Origin: Akkermansiaceae bacterium
GTDB taxonomy: Bacteria > Verrucomicrobiota > Verrucomicrobiia > Verrucomicrobiales > DEV007
Assembly: GCA_024233005.1 (NCBI GenBank)
Contig: JACKQE010000017.1
Coordinates: forward strand, 1 to 64,000
Reading direction: 5' to 3'
DNA length: 64,000 bases
Numbering within the stretch: the stretch's first letter is position 1; every line of letters begins with the position of its first letter. Below are positions 54,901 to 62,865 of this stretch, piece by piece. Under the pieces are notes generated by a model that was not told the origin of the DNA, did no database searches, and saw only the letters and a program-made list of their open reading frames with translations. A program made the position numbers and the translations under genes.

Positions 54901-55995
54901 CAGGATTTGGAGAAGGCGGGAATCGAGCGGTTTTATCTCGAAGGGTTGGGCAGACCGGCAGAGGAGGGGGAAATCCAGCGATGTCGCGAGTTTCTTCATG
55001 GTGGGGAACAGGCGGCCGTTGCCGCCCGCGCCATGCTTGATCAGCTTGAAAACTCCCTGGAGGAACTCCGGAAACGTTTCCGCGCGCTACTTGCATCGCT
55101 GCGGAATCGCGCGGCGGCGCGCGCAGACCGGCCGGAGTCGAAAGTGTCGCTGCCTTCTCCCCGCCCTTGGCTCGAGTGGGATTTTGCCGACTCCGGGCAG
55201 GAAAGGGATTCCGGGCATCCCTATGGGTTGCGATCCACTCCGCTGACCTTCGTGGGCGGCGCGAGGGTCGAGGGAGGCGCCTTGCAGTTGAATGGCCGGT
55301 CCAGTGCGGCGTTGAGTCCCTTGCTCGATCGACCGCTCGGGGAGAAAACGCTGCTTGCCTGGGTAAAACTCGACGGTCTGAGCCAGCGGGGAGGGGGCGT
55401 GGTCACGGTGCAGACTCCCAATGGCGCCGTGTTCGATGCCATCGTGATCGGGGAGCAGGAGGTCACTCACTGGCTCGCCGGCAGCAACAACTTCCAGCGC
55501 ACCCAGCCATTGGGAGGAACGGCTGAAACCGAAGCCGGAGGAGCCTTTGTCGCGGTGGCGGTGACCTATGCGGCGGATGGAAGGATTGCTTTCTACAGGA
55601 AAGGCAAACCCTACGGCGAGTCTTATCTGTCAAAGGGATTGCAGGCGTATGAGGCCGGCGGCTTCAACCTTTCTCTCGGCATGCGGCATTCGCCCGGGGG
55701 CGGCAACAAACATCTCGCTGGAGCGATCTCCCGGGTCAAAGTGTATGACCGGGCTCTTTCCCCGTCCGAAGTCGCACTGGCCAGCGACGCCGATCCGGTA
55801 GGTCCCACTGACGAGGAACTGTTGACCGAGCTTAGTCTGGAAGAGCAGGAAACCGCCGCGGAATGGAAGCGTCGGATGGAGTCATTGGAATCCCGGATCG
55901 CCGAGCTGGAAAAGGAAGCCGGTGCCGCGGGGGATCCCTGGACGGCTCTGGCGCATTCCTTTTTCAATCTCAAAGAACTGATCTACCTGCGATGA
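51898..55995 (+). CDS. PSCyt1-DUF1549-DUF1553 cytochrome-like protein with LamG domain
   Basis: Taking the GTG at 51898 gives 1365 residues starting with a signal sequence (LTWLLPVALLAFPVVPTRTA). Domains in order: PSCyt1 with CYECHSTAGKQKGG (about 43-47), DUF1549 (SYVLTGLPPSPEEVEAFL, then a second CxxCH in CARCHNHKFDAI, about 360-364), a carbohydrate-binding-like middle segment, DUF1553 (about 770-1035; ARVIVNRLWHHVFGRGIV), a LamG/concanavalin-like domain (about 1090-1295; GALQLNGRSSAALSPLLDRP) and a short coiled-coil tail. The GTG start overlaps the iclR-type stop, and its stop overlaps the next ATG (ATGA). Two haem sites point to electron transfer at the cell envelope, and the LamG domain to glycan binding. 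Reaction unknown. Confidence 0.9.
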   Translation: MKLTWLLPVALLAFPVVPTRTAAATAEQVEFFERRIRPVLAQECYECHSTAGKQKGGLVLDHRQALMRGGESGPVVLPGQPDASLLLQAIRQTHASLKMPRNGAPLEPSVVADFAKWIEDGAIDPREAPPSAGELAKETDWAAVLERRKQWWSLRPVVAVPPPGGVEAEWAARPIDAFVRSRAVEAGLPMAPLADRRTLIRRVSYVLTGLPPSPEEVEAFLQDESPQAWSNLVDRLLAAPAFGERWARHWMDWVRYAETHGSEGDPPIPHAWRYRDYLVRAWNADVPYPQLVREAVAGDLLPAPRINVGLGLNESALGTAQLRFVLHGFTPTDALDEQVTFTDNQIDTLSKAFLGLTVSCARCHNHKFDAISQTDFYAFYGIMMSGRPALIDVNAPDLQTKHVAALVARQAPLREALAESWLAQAETLPLRLEQWAPDAETAKKLQGDGRQPLSLWLSGRQAAPAGLGKLWLEARRSWEELVKERKAWNQTDVWQRWDLRKGDASGWTWEGPGLKSGPINGGVVVDPKGEPRIQRIAVPGRTSDVLSGRHRGICQSPAFEGKGGQLWLRVAGQGGAVARYAVRNYPKGGTVYPLTKLDQPESARPHWISWNVDYWKGDRLHLEITTAADQPVQASAEDQASWFSVEEAVYPKDAGSRPPPEAAPLLALLPPETSAPPDLPSLARCYSNALKKALQLWRSGEADEDALTFLNTLLEQGLLGLPEQSKSGLAEYAALSVTVPLPTRIAGLLDGDAGDRPLFVRGDHHQPGDVVPRRFLEALDRAPYDLQPGESGRLPLAESLAGTNNPLLARVIVNRLWHHVFGRGIVATTDNFGRLGSAPTHPALLDWLASDFLEHGGSLKHTIREMVLSRAFRSSHLIPAGASDKDPANLLLTHWSPRRLEAEAVRDTILQLAGTLDRTPGGPSVDGGVPRRSLYVKVMRNQLDPFLSVFDAPVPSATRGNRDATNVPDQALTLLNNPLVLDSARRWSSRIQAQLLPRLDQQDLEKAGIERFYLEGLGRPAEEGEIQRCREFLHGGEQAAVAARAMLDQLENSLEELRKRFRALLASLRNRAAARADRPESKVSLPSPRPWLEWDFADSGQERDSGHPYGLRSTPLTFVGGARVEGGALQLNGRSSAALSPLLDRPLGEKTLLAWVKLDGLSQRGGGVVTVQTPNGAVFDAIVIGEQEVTHWLAGSNNFQRTQPLGGTAETEAGGAFVAVAVTYAADGRIAFYRKGKPYGESYLSKGLQAYEAGGFNLSLGMRHSPGGGNKHLAGAISRVKVYDRALSPSEVALASDADPVGPTDEELLTELSLEEQETAAEWKRRMESLESRIAELEKEAGAAGDPWTALAHSFFNLKELIYLR

Positions 55996-57428
55996 AACCT
56001 TTCCTTTCCCGACGCCGGATGTTGCAGCAGTGTTCCGCGGGCTTCGGATCGGTCGCCCTGGCTGCACTGCTCGCCCGTGAAGGCAGGGCGGGCATTTCTC
56101 CTGCCACGGGCGCCACCAGGGCGCTTCGAGTGCCTGTCTTGGCTCCCAAGGCCCGCAGTGTCATTTTTTGCTACATGTCGGGGGGCGTGTCGCATGTCGA
56201 TTCCTTTGATCCCAAGCCCCGGTTGCTGAAAGAGGCCGGCCAACCCATGCCGGTGCCGGTGAAGCGGACCCAGTTCAACAACAACGGCACCATCATGCCC
56301 TCGCAGTGGGAATTCAGGCCGCGGGGGAGCAGTGGTCTGGAAATCAGCGAACTCTTTCCTCACACGGCAGGAATGGCGGACGATCTCTGTGTGGTCCGTT
56401 CGATGACTTCCAAGTTCAACGAGCATGCCCAGGGAAATTTCTTCATGCATACCGGGTTCCCGTTTCTGGGCTATCCCAGCGCCGGCGCCTGGGCGAGCTA
56501 TGGCCTGGGGACCGAATCGGACGAGCTTCCCAGTTATGTCGTGCTTCGCAGCGGCGGTTCGGGCGTGCCTCACGGTGGGGTCGGTTTGTTCGGGAACGGC
56601 TTCCTCCCGGCGGTGCACCAGGCATCTGTCATTACCGCGGACGAGGGGGAACCGGTGCGGGATATCCGTCCCCGGGAAGCCGGGAGGGCGCAGCGGCGCC
56701 GCCTCGATTTTGTGGGGGGCCTGGACAGGGAGTTCCTCCGGCAAATGGGTGGCGATGCCCACATTGAAGCGGCCATCCAGAACTATGAAATGGCGTGGCG
56801 CATGCAGTCGGCGGTGCCCGGATTGTGTGATTTGGCCGGAGAATCAACCATCACGAAACGCCTCTACGGCATGGAGGACGCCGACCCGAAGACCGCCGCC
56901 TACGCCCGGCAGTGTCTGCTGGCCCGGAGACTCGTCGAGAGGGGCGTCCGCTTCATCGAATTGACCTCGCTTGCCTATAATCTGGGTGGCGGCAATGGTG
57001 CCAACCCTTGGGACCACCATGGACAGGTCAAGGAAGGGCATGGCAAAATGGGGCACCAGGTCGACCAACCCATCGCGGCCCTGCTGGCGGATCTGAAGGC
57101 CCGCGGACTGTTGGAAAGCACGTTGGTTATCTGGGCCGGGGAGTTCGGGCGCACGCCATTCTCCCAGGGGAGCAACGGTCGTGATCACAATCCTTACGGC
57201 TTCAGCATTTGGCTTGCCGGAGGCGGCGTGAAAGGTGGTCATGTCCACGGAGCGACCGATGACTATGGTTACCAAGCGGTTGATGGCGTGGCTTCGGTGT
57301 ATGATCTCTGGGCCACCGTGCTGCAGTTGCTCGGCCTTGATCACAGTGCGCTGACCTTCCGCCATGGCGGACGGGATCTCCGACTGACCGATGTGCACGG
57401 CAATGTGATGAAGGAAATCCTCGCTTGA
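55992..57428 (+). CDS. DUF1501 family secreted protein (Tat signal)
   Basis: The 478-residue protein starts MKPFLSRRRMLQQCSAGFGS, a twin-arginine signal. DUF1501 landmarks are SVIFCYMSGGVSHVDSFDPK, GEFGRTPFSQGSNGRDHNPY (about residue 390) and FRHGGRDLRLTDVHG at the end. The ATG overlaps the stop of the cytochrome-like gene, the conserved pairing of these families, so the two products are likely made in fixed ratio and act together in the periplasm. It is similar in layout to the DUF1501 gene at 8123. Role unknown. Confidence 0.93.
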   Translation: MKPFLSRRRMLQQCSAGFGSVALAALLAREGRAGISPATGATRALRVPVLAPKARSVIFCYMSGGVSHVDSFDPKPRLLKEAGQPMPVPVKRTQFNNNGTIMPSQWEFRPRGSSGLEISELFPHTAGMADDLCVVRSMTSKFNEHAQGNFFMHTGFPFLGYPSAGAWASYGLGTESDELPSYVVLRSGGSGVPHGGVGLFGNGFLPAVHQASVITADEGEPVRDIRPREAGRAQRRRLDFVGGLDREFLRQMGGDAHIEAAIQNYEMAWRMQSAVPGLCDLAGESTITKRLYGMEDADPKTAAYARQCLLARRLVERGVRFIELTSLAYNLGGGNGANPWDHHGQVKEGHGKMGHQVDQPIAALLADLKARGLLESTLVIWAGEFGRTPFSQGSNGRDHNPYGFSIWLAGGGVKGGHVHGATDDYGYQAVDGVASVYDLWATVLQLLGLDHSALTFRHGGRDLRLTDVHGNVMKEILA

Positions 57429-57435
57429 GGCGCCG

Positions 57436-58626
57436 TCAATTCCCGGTGTAGCCCAGTATCATTCGGCGGTAAAAGGCTTCCGCCTTGAGCACTTGGGCGA
57501 TTTCGACATACTCGATCGCCCCGTGGGCCTGGTCGATGCTTCCCGGACCAAAGATCAGGGAGGGAACCCCGATACGGGAGAGCTTGGTGGCATCACATCC
57601 AAAGGGCACCCCGTGCGACGCACCGTCGAGACCGAGGTCACGCAGCACCTTGGCGGCCGTTGTGGCGACCGGGCTGTCCGCGGGTGTTTCCATGGCTTCG
57701 TCGGCAATGTAGGGCGCCTCGATTTCTCCGGCTAAGCCCGGATGGCGCTCCGCCAACCCCTTGAGGAGGACATCGTATTCAGCCATGGCGGCGTCCGCGC
57801 TTTCACCCGGGAGGAGCCGTCGGTCCAGTTCGATGACGCAGTGGTCGGGAACGAAGTTGACCTGCACTCCGCCCTCGATGAGTCCCACACTGCAGGTCGG
57901 CGCCCCGACCAAGGGATGGGCTGGCCGGCCAGCGAGGGCGCTGTGGTGTTCCTTCAGGGCCAGAATGATGAGGGCCATGTCCTCGATGGCATTGTGCCCG
58001 AGGTGGGGCTTCGAACTGTGTGCGGCAGTGCCCCGGGTGTGGATGCGCCAGCGCAGGACGCCTTTGTTCGCGGTGACGAGGCGGAGCTCGGTGGGTTCAG
58101 CGACGATGGCGGCGCAGGACACCCGGGTTCCTGGATGGTTCCGTTCCTCCAGGAGTTGGTCACAGAGAGAGAGGACGCCCCGGAAGGTGTGTTCCTCGTC
58201 CACCACGGCCGCAAGCCAGATCTCGCAGGGAGGCGTCAATCCCGCTTTCACGATCCCGGCGAGGGCCTGCATCATGCCCGCCAGGCCGGCTTTGGTGTCG
58301 CAGGAGCCCCGGCCATGGAGACGACCGTCAGTGATCACCGGTTCGAAGGGAGGAATAGTCATGCCGGTCACCGAGACCGTGTCGAGATGGGCTTCCAAAA
58401 TGAGCCTCCGGGTGGGGTCTTTCCCTGGCAGCCGGGCGATCACATTGGGTCGTCCGGGGAGGGGTTCCTGCACCCATGTTTCCAGTCCGATCCCATCGAG
58501 AAAGCCCCGGACAAAGGTGGCCATCTCCCGTTCTCCGGGGCCGCCCGGGTAGTGGGAATTGATGCTGTTGAGACGAACCAGATCGCTTAGGAGCGATATG
58601 ACAGCGGGCTGCGGATTATCACTCAC
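57436..58626 (-). CDS. M20-family deacetylase/desuccinylase (ArgE/DapE-like)
   Basis: This 396-residue enzyme has M20 motifs: ILEAHLDTVSVTGM (His, Asp), GRGSCDTKAGLAGMMQ (bridging Asp), AVVDEEHTFRG (Glu pair), AEPTELR (metal Glu) and a final His in IDQAHGAIEYVE. It is closest in style to ArgE-type acetylornithine deacetylases. No arginine genes are near. Its ATG overlaps the stop of the bactofilin gene (ATGA, 58623-58626), so the two are translationally coupled, which is an unexpected partnership. It converges with the DUF1501 gene. Confidence 0.9.
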   Translation of the reverse strand: MSDNPQPAVISLLSDLVRLNSINSHYPGGPGEREMATFVRGFLDGIGLETWVQEPLPGRPNVIARLPGKDPTRRLILEAHLDTVSVTGMTIPPFEPVITDGRLHGRGSCDTKAGLAGMMQALAGIVKAGLTPPCEIWLAAVVDEEHTFRGVLSLCDQLLEERNHPGTRVSCAAIVAEPTELRLVTANKGVLRWRIHTRGTAAHSSKPHLGHNAIEDMALIILALKEHHSALAGRPAHPLVGAPTCSVGLIEGGVQVNFVPDHCVIELDRRLLPGESADAAMAEYDVLLKGLAERHPGLAGEIEAPYIADEAMETPADSPVATTAAKVLRDLGLDGASHGVPFGCDATKLSRIGVPSLIFGPGSIDQAHGAIEYVEIAQVLKAEAFYRRMILGYTGN

Positions 58627-59666
58627 GGTTGATCCTCATCGTCCTCAGCGGCTGCGGGGTCTGTCAGGAAGCCTGTGGACCGCTTTTTGGTCGGAAGGGT
58701 GATGTCGAGATCCTGCCGGATGGACATCATCCCGGTCAGAACCCCGCCATCTTTCATGACGATGGATTTCGCGGTGGCGTCACCAATCACGGAAGCGGTA
58801 GGGTAAATGCGGATCACCCCACTGCAGAGGACATTGCCGATCAGCGTTCCGTATACATCCACCTCTTCCGCCATGACTCCCTGGGGGAAATAGATCTCAC
58901 AGCGTTTCTCGATGATCAGGTGCTTGCAGTGCATGCTGCCCATGACCTTGGAGGAATGTTTGAAATGAGCGACTCCCGAGCAATCCACCGAGCCGGAAAT
59001 CTGCCCCATCACGGTGAGGTTGTGGCACGCGATGTCGCAGCCAATGAGGGATCCCCGTTTCTCCACCGTGACATCTCCCCGGGTCCGGATGTTCTGGGAC
59101 GAGGGGTTTTTGATGACCATGTCGCCCATGCTGATGTAGACGCTGCATCGCCCGCATTGCGTGGATTCGGCAGAGATCGGCACCCATTGCCGGTGGTTGC
59201 AGTCGAAGCACCGGACCAGGCGTTTTTCCGGCTCGTGCGGTTGGATGGCCTTTTTGATGACGTCGCCCTTGGGCGTGGTGATAATCTTGGACCGCTTGGG
59301 GGTGTCTCGTTTCAGCCACCCGCTCAGCAAATGCCCTTTGCTTTCTGTTTTGGGTAGCAGGGGGGACACTGGGTCAGGCTTTGGCGCAGACTTTTCTGGG
59401 GCTTTGTCGCTTTCTCCGGTTGGCGCCGCATCGGAAGCCGGTTTGGCCGCCAAGGGGGGCAGGCTTTGGACCGCCGTCCGGATCAGTCCGGATACTTTGG
59501 GGCCATCCCGGCCCCGTCCCACGCCATTTTCAATTTTGTAATGCTCCCCGCAGTTCCGGCAGAACGTGGAAAGGGCGAGCGGCGGCTCCGGTTGCGACGA
59601 CCCGCAGTAGGGACAGGCGACCTGAACCTTGGTGATTTTTCCGGACTTTTTCCCAAAAATATTCAG
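58623..59666 (-). CDS. bactofilin with N-terminal zinc ribbons
   Basis: The C-terminal half (about residues 175-325) is a bactofilin beta-helix (GDVTVEKRGSLIGCDIACHN, GVMAEEVDVYGTLIGNVLCS), a polymerising cytoskeletal scaffold. Before it are a zinc ribbon (CFDCNHRQW ... CGRC) and a Pro/Lys-rich linker. The frame continues upstream into a second ribbon (VACPYCGSS ... FCRNCGEHYKI) back to a stop at about 59682. No ATG, GTG or TTG lies in that stretch before the ribbon, so initiation is probably at the CTG at 59666 (giving MNIFGKKSGK); a GTG at 59522 would omit the first ribbon. Either way the ribbon is coding-like. Coupled to the M20 gene downstream. Confidence 0.8.
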   Translation of the reverse strand: MNIFGKKSGKITKVQVACPYCGSSQPEPPLALSTFCRNCGEHYKIENGVGRGRDGPKVSGLIRTAVQSLPPLAAKPASDAAPTGESDKAPEKSAPKPDPVSPLLPKTESKGHLLSGWLKRDTPKRSKIITTPKGDVIKKAIQPHEPEKRLVRCFDCNHRQWVPISAESTQCGRCSVYISMGDMVIKNPSSQNIRTRGDVTVEKRGSLIGCDIACHNLTVMGQISGSVDCSGVAHFKHSSKVMGSMHCKHLIIEKRCEIYFPQGVMAEEVDVYGTLIGNVLCSGVIRIYPTASVIGDATAKSIVMKDGGVLTGMMSIRQDLDITLPTKKRSTGFLTDPAAAEDDEDQP

Positions 59667-59761
59667 AGCGGCGAAGGTAATTTATTTCTATCGGATAATC
59701 AATGAGGGAGCAAGCCGTTGGCTCATCAGGCATGAATTGGACCACCGGGGCCTCCAAATGC

Positions 59762-60328
59762 CTAGTTTTTCCGGGGAGTTGGCAGAAAAAAAGCAAAGAC
59801 CCCGCCGACGAGTGTCCATTCGGCCACATTGTCGACCAGTGCGATGAGCAGGTCGCGCGTCGGAAGTTCGAACCAGACCGCAGATTGGAGCGGGGCCGCG
59901 CAGGTCACAAAAATGCCAGCCAGAGCTCCGAATGCCATCCGGGCGGAGAAACTCGACAAATGGCAACGACCTGCCAGAAAGGCGAGAACGAGACAGGCCA
60001 GAAGACTGCGGAGGAAGGACTGCCCCATGTGCCAGCCAAGACTCCACCCGGCAAGCTTGCCAGGTCTGACAACGCCATTGAAATAAGGTCCGTCGGTCAA
60101 TTTGGCATAGGGCTCCTTTGCATCCCCCCCGGCATCAGGGGTGTCCATCGTGGGAAGCATGTAGAAGCCATGTTCCGGGGCGTTGGCTTTGAGGACGGCG
60201 GCAACGGCGGCTTCATCCTTGAAGGTTTTCGGAGCGTGCCAGTCGAGAATCATCCACGAAACGAATCCCCAGAGAAAGGAGGCGATGGCACCAATAAAAA
60301 CTGCCAGAAAGAACCGTTGAGTAACCAT
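59762..60328 (-). CDS. hypothetical membrane protein
   Basis: The 188-residue protein has an N-terminal helix (FFLAVFIGAIASFLWGFVSW), a periplasmic stretch (about residues 27-95) and three C-terminal helices (LLACLVLAFLAG, AFGALAGIFVTCAAPL, NVAEWTLVGGVFAFFL). A short conserved region (EHGFYMLPTMDTPDAGG) suggests a real family found in PVC bacteria, but I cannot name a function. It is upstream of the bactofilin gene on the same strand with a 95-bp gap. Confidence 0.7.
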   Translation of the reverse strand: MVTQRFFLAVFIGAIASFLWGFVSWMILDWHAPKTFKDEAAVAAVLKANAPEHGFYMLPTMDTPDAGGDAKEPYAKLTDGPYFNGVVRPGKLAGWSLGWHMGQSFLRSLLACLVLAFLAGRCHLSSFSARMAFGALAGIFVTCAAPLQSAVWFELPTRDLLIALVDNVAEWTLVGGVFAFFLPTPRKN

Positions 60329-60454
60329 GCGTGGGAGGGAAGGGGTGAGTGGTAAGCCTGCCAGAAATGTGGAGGGAAAGAAAGAACAAAGTCTCCCAGC
60401 GGGTCAAATGCTTACTTTGAATGTTATCTCCACCGCCGGGACCAAGATGCCCCG

Positions 60455-61222
60455 ATGCGCCCCGGGTTGACAAAACCAGGGAAACGGGCCAGAGACTGCG
60501 TGGATGTTCCCTCTTCCAGTCTGATCCGAACCGAACCGAACCGAACCGCAGCCGTGGCCCCAGTTGATTTCTTTCCAGCCCTTTCTGCCGTGCCTGGACT
60601 GGTGCACGGGTTTCTGACCCGCGTGCCGGGGGTAATGGTCGATACGGACCGGGCAGACGCCGTGTCGCGGTTGGCTCCCCACCATGCAGAGGCACTCGCA
60701 TCCTTGGGGATTCCCGCGGATGCGCTGAACACGGCGGAGCAGGTCCATGGCTCCGGGATCATCGTCTGTGGTGGTCCAGCGGACCGGAGCGGGATCTGCG
60801 CGGCCGGCATGGACGGCCTTGTGACTGGAATTGCCGGGATTTGGCTGGGCATTTATGTGGCCGATTGCGCGGCCGTATGGATTGTGGACCCGTTGCGACG
60901 GGTCTGTGCGGTGGTGCATTCCGGCAAAAAGGGCACCGAACTGGGCATTGTTCCTGCAACCATCGGACTCATGAAGGAAACTTTTGGAAGTGATCCGGAC
61001 AGCCTCGTAGTGCAGGTGAGCCCCTGCATCCGGCCTCCCGCGTATGAGGTGGATTTTGCGGAGGACATTCGACGCCAATGTGCGGCATCGGGCGTTCCTA
61101 CCGACCGGATCCACGATGAGGGTGTCTGCACTGCCCGCGATCCCGGGCGGTATTACTCCTACCGCACCGAGCGCGGGCGCACCGGTCGCATGCTCGCGGT
61201 GGTCGGATTCCGATCTGCCTGA
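60455..61222 (+). CDS. laccase-domain (PgeF/YfiH-type) polyphenol oxidase / purine nucleoside phosphorylase family protein
   Basis: Residues from FFPALSAVPGLVHGFLTRVP onward match the YfiH/PgeF family: TAEQVHGSGI (metal His), YVADCAAVWIVDP (Cys) and CAVVHSGKKGTELG (His). The C-terminal YYSYRTERGRTGRM is typical. Members have been shown to act in purine salvage or in editing of peptidoglycan precursors. The start is uncertain: the ATG at 60455 adds about 33 low-complexity residues and runs through a pentanucleotide repeat; the GTG at 60554 would start right at the conserved domain. The stop shares a base with the ispE start, so they are co-transcribed. Confidence 0.88.
   Translation: MRPGLTKPGKRARDCVDVPSSSLIRTEPNRTAAVAPVDFFPALSAVPGLVHGFLTRVPGVMVDTDRADAVSRLAPHHAEALASLGIPADALNTAEQVHGSGIIVCGGPADRSGICAAGMDGLVTGIAGIWLGIYVADCAAVWIVDPLRRVCAVVHSGKKGTELGIVPATIGLMKETFGSDPDSLVVQVSPCIRPPAYEVDFAEDIRRQCAASGVPTDRIHDEGVCTARDPGRYYSYRTERGRTGRMLAVVGFRSA
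60526..60550. repeat. pentanucleotide CCGAA tandem repeat
   Basis: Four perfect copies of CCGAA are followed by one imperfect copy (CCGCA). The array lies just before the GTG at 60554 and inside the reading frame if the ATG at 60455 is used. A repeat unit of five is not a multiple of three, so slippage would shift the frame of the long form. Confidence 0.9.
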
Positions 61223-62121
61223 TGCCCTTTGTCGAGATTGTCCCCATGGCCAAAAGAAAACTGCATTTTCTGGAACTCACTGCCCCCGCGAAAGTGAATC
61301 TCACGCTGCGCATCCATGGGAAGCGGGATGATGGATTCCACGGAGTCACCACCCGGATGTGCCGACTTTCATTGGGTGACGAGATCGTGATGCACCGCCT
61401 CGAGGACCATTCACCGGTCGAGTTCACCTGCAGTGACCCCACGCTCTCGACCGGCGAGGAAAATCTCGTGATGCGGGCCTTGCGGGCCTTGGAAATCCAT
61501 ACTGGTCAGGCGTTCCCGGTTCGGATCGAACTGCGCAAATTCATCCCTTCGGCGGCGGGCCTTGGCGGTGGCAGCAGTGATGCGGCGACGACGCTGATGG
61601 GACTGAACCGACTCTTCGATCTCCATCTGGACACCGCCGTGCTCGGTCATATCGCGGCGACGTTTGGGTCGGACATTCCGTTTTTTCTCCATGAGAACAC
61701 CTGCGACTGCTCCGGGAGAGGGGAGCAAATCGAAGTGGTGCCTTTTCCCTGGGAATTGCCCATCGTGCTGGCCAAACCCGGCTTCGGCGTCTCGGCCGGT
61801 GAGGCTTACCAGAGATGGGCCTCCGCCGCGGAAATACCCGGGATATTTTACGGCAGCCAGTGGTGTCCATGGGGCGAAATGATCAATGACCTGGAGCGTC
61901 CCGTGTTTTCGAAATACCTCATCCTGGCCCGGCTCAAAGCATGGTTCCTTTCCCAGTTGGATGTGCAGGCGGCCCTCATGTGCGGATCGGGATCCACCGT
62001 CATGGCCATTCCCCGTCGCTTCGATTGCCTCGGGCAGATCGAGGAGCGGTTGCGGGAGGCTTTCGGAAAGGATCTCTGGATCTGGACGGGACACACGTTG
62101 GCCTCCGGTGTTGCCGGGTGA
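61222..62121 (+). CDS. ispE: 4-diphosphocytidyl-2-C-methyl-D-erythritol kinase
   Basis: The 299-residue protein has the GHMP-kinase features of IspE: APAKVNLTLRIHGKRDDGFH at the N-terminus, the ATP loop PSAAGLGGGSSDAATTL (about residues 108-124), and a late GSGSTVMAI. It phosphorylates the MEP-pathway intermediate for isoprenoids. The ATG at 61222 overlaps the previous stop by one base (TGATG); a Met at 61246 (MAKRKLHF) is a possible alternative. It converges with the membrane-protein gene at 62122. Confidence 0.95.
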   Translation: MPFVEIVPMAKRKLHFLELTAPAKVNLTLRIHGKRDDGFHGVTTRMCRLSLGDEIVMHRLEDHSPVEFTCSDPTLSTGEENLVMRALRALEIHTGQAFPVRIELRKFIPSAAGLGGGSSDAATTLMGLNRLFDLHLDTAVLGHIAATFGSDIPFFLHENTCDCSGRGEQIEVVPFPWELPIVLAKPGFGVSAGEAYQRWASAAEIPGIFYGSQWCPWGEMINDLERPVFSKYLILARLKAWFLSQLDVQAALMCGSGSTVMAIPRRFDCLGQIEERLREAFGKDLWIWTGHTLASGVAG

Positions 62122-62862
62122 TCACCCCGTTGCCAGTTTTCCGAGGCAGTGGGAGACCACGCCGGTCAGAATCCAGAGGCAGAGTTGGATCGCCCAGATC
62201 CATTGCGATGCATCCAACCGGGATTGCAAGTCCCCCGGGGCGGGCTGCCTGACCCAGGCCTGCCAGCGCAATCCCAGTGCCAAGGTGGCCAAGCCGGCCA
62301 TCCAAAGCAAATCCGGCGGGGACATGCGCATTCCGGCATCCCGCCACCAGGCACGACCGAAGGTCCACCACACTCCGGTTGCGAAAAGTGACGGCACAAT
62401 CCGGGACAACAGGAAGGGGCCCGGGGAAAGCCGAAGCCATCCGCCCGAGGGGAGGAGAATCACCGCGCCGCAGAGGGCCAGCATTTCCGTCAGCCCCGCG
62501 CCGAGACTCCACTCTCGCCAACCCAGAGACGGGCTCCCCAGCGTGACCACGGCGACTCCGACCGGGGGAAGGCACGACATCAGCACGTGGGGACCCGAGA
62601 GTCGGGATCGGCTTCCATAGAGCCCCGAGACGAGGTATTGGTAAAAAAGAAAACCGGTCCAGCCGACAAGCGAGATCCCCAGCAACGCTGGTGGGTCCTC
62701 CGCCGGACCCAATGCCAGCGCCCCCAACGACAGCCAGGGGGCCACGAGCAGCCATAGCAGGGGGATCCGTCGACTCCGGAACCCGAGCACAGTAGGGCCT
62801 CCCAACCGCACGGCGGGGCGTTGGCCGTGCCAGTGCGCCAGAGGTCCCATCCCGACCGCCAT
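62122..62862 (-). CDS. hypothetical polytopic membrane protein
   Basis: The 246-residue protein has about six hydrophobic segments (IPLLWLLVAPWLSLGALALG, LLGISLVGWTGFLFYQYLV, MLALCGAVILLP, LLWMAGLATLALGLRW, WIWAIQLCLWILTGVVSHCL among them). No family is recognised. It begins 3 bp after the stop of the SDR gene, so it belongs to that operon. The start at 62862 is supported by this spacing. Confidence 0.65.
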   Translation of the reverse strand: MAVGMGPLAHWHGQRPAVRLGGPTVLGFRSRRIPLLWLLVAPWLSLGALALGPAEDPPALLGISLVGWTGFLFYQYLVSGLYGSRSRLSGPHVLMSCLPPVGVAVVTLGSPSLGWREWSLGAGLTEMLALCGAVILLPSGGWLRLSPGPFLLSRIVPSLFATGVWWTFGRAWWRDAGMRMSPPDLLWMAGLATLALGLRWQAWVRQPAPGDLQSRLDASQWIWAIQLCLWILTGVVSHCLGKLATG

Positions 62863-62865
62863 GGC

